Source: a bacterium
GTDB taxonomy: Bacteria; Actinomycetota; Acidimicrobiia; Acidimicrobiales; CATQHL01
Assembly (NCBI GenBank): GCA_026713745.1
Contig: JAPONU010000541.1
Span: 1-12,298, forward strand
Direction of reading: 5' to 3'
Length of the DNA: 12,298 nucleotides
The translations under genes were made by a program, and so were the position numbers. Within the stretch, counting starts at the first letter, position 1. Each line of letters starts with the position of its first letter. Under the pieces are notes generated by a model. That model searched no databases, was not told where the DNA came from, and saw only the letters and a program-made list of their open reading frames with translations. Positions 12,193 to 12,298 of this stretch are shown here, piece after piece.

Positions 12193-12298
12193 TCATTCCG
12201 CTGGATCGGGTGTTCCCGGGAGGACGTAGTGGCTGCCCCGCCGACTGCCGCGGCGTTCGAGCCGGCCGGCGGCGACGAGGGCGTTGAGGACTCGCAGC
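12193..12298 (-). CDS. C-terminus of a winged-helix protein (partial, runs off window)
   Basis: Only the last 34 residues are inside the window: LRVLNALVAAGRLER, then RGSRRGSHYVLPGTP, ending DPAE and TGA at 12195-12193. A helix ending in AAG-x-L-x-R, followed by G-S-R-R-G-S-x-Y-V-L, is typical of a winged-helix tail, as found at the end of many AlbA_2/Schlafen-type or AAA ATP-binding proteins and some regulators. The main domain is out of view, so the protein cannot be named. The gene converges on higA copy 2. Confidence 0.6.
   Translation of the reverse strand, partial: LRVLNALVAAGRLERRGSRRGSHYVLPGTPDPAE

Noticed and set aside
1..12298. CRISPR array, transposase, integrase or phage structural gene
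   Set aside because: I looked for regular spaced repeats, transposase or recombinase motifs and phage proteins on both strands and saw none. The only long repeat is the higA duplication.

Overview
This is a high-GC window (hand-counted 60-base lines: 75-77% G+C in the large helicase gene, 55-63% in the peptidase gene). The proteins and the apparent use of leaderless starts (a TANNNT -10 box a few bases before GTG or ATG) suggest an actinomycete-type bacterium (Actinomycetota). I cannot place it more finely. Genes are dense on both strands.

Positions 1-7164, all on the minus strand, form a helicase block. The large gene (7164 to 1990, about 1724 aa) joins three enzymes in one chain: a DnaQ/DEDDh 3'-5' exonuclease, a DinG-like (XPD-type) SF2 helicase core, and a RecQ-like SF2 helicase with its four-cysteine zinc site. 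The DinG part has lost all four cysteines of the usual Fe-S cluster, while the RecQ zinc site is intact. Downstream (1825 to 38) is an SF1 UvrD/Rep-type helicase whose N-terminus resembles a NERD nuclease domain that has lost its catalytic lysine. Divergent from the fusion gene, across about 235 bp, is a ClpP/SppA-fold serine peptidase of the SDH proteinase family (7400 to 8605) with clearly lower G+C. A nuclease-helicase fusion, a second helicase and a soluble Ser peptidase side by side could be a repair or anti-invader module. No known named system is recognised, and the functional link is inference.

Positions 8606-9445 are mostly non-coding, with one possible small leaderless gene (8922 to 8659, minus) and several hairpins. 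From 9373 to 12120 lies a toxin-antitoxin-like island. Two direct repeats of about 330 bp each carry a HigA-type HTH antitoxin gene (9446-9745 and 11860-12141). Both encode only the HTH part of a family whose longer members continue into a metallopeptidase-like domain, and each is preceded by what may be the last codons of a lost HigB toxin. Between the repeats, on the minus strand, sit a vapBC pair (ATGA overlap, leaderless GTG for vapB), an unrecognised hypothetical protein, and a short GTGA-coupled gene that appears frameshifted.

At the right edge, a perfect 12-bp inverted repeat (12136-12187) separates higA copy 2 from the C-terminal end of a winged-helix protein that runs off the window on the minus strand.
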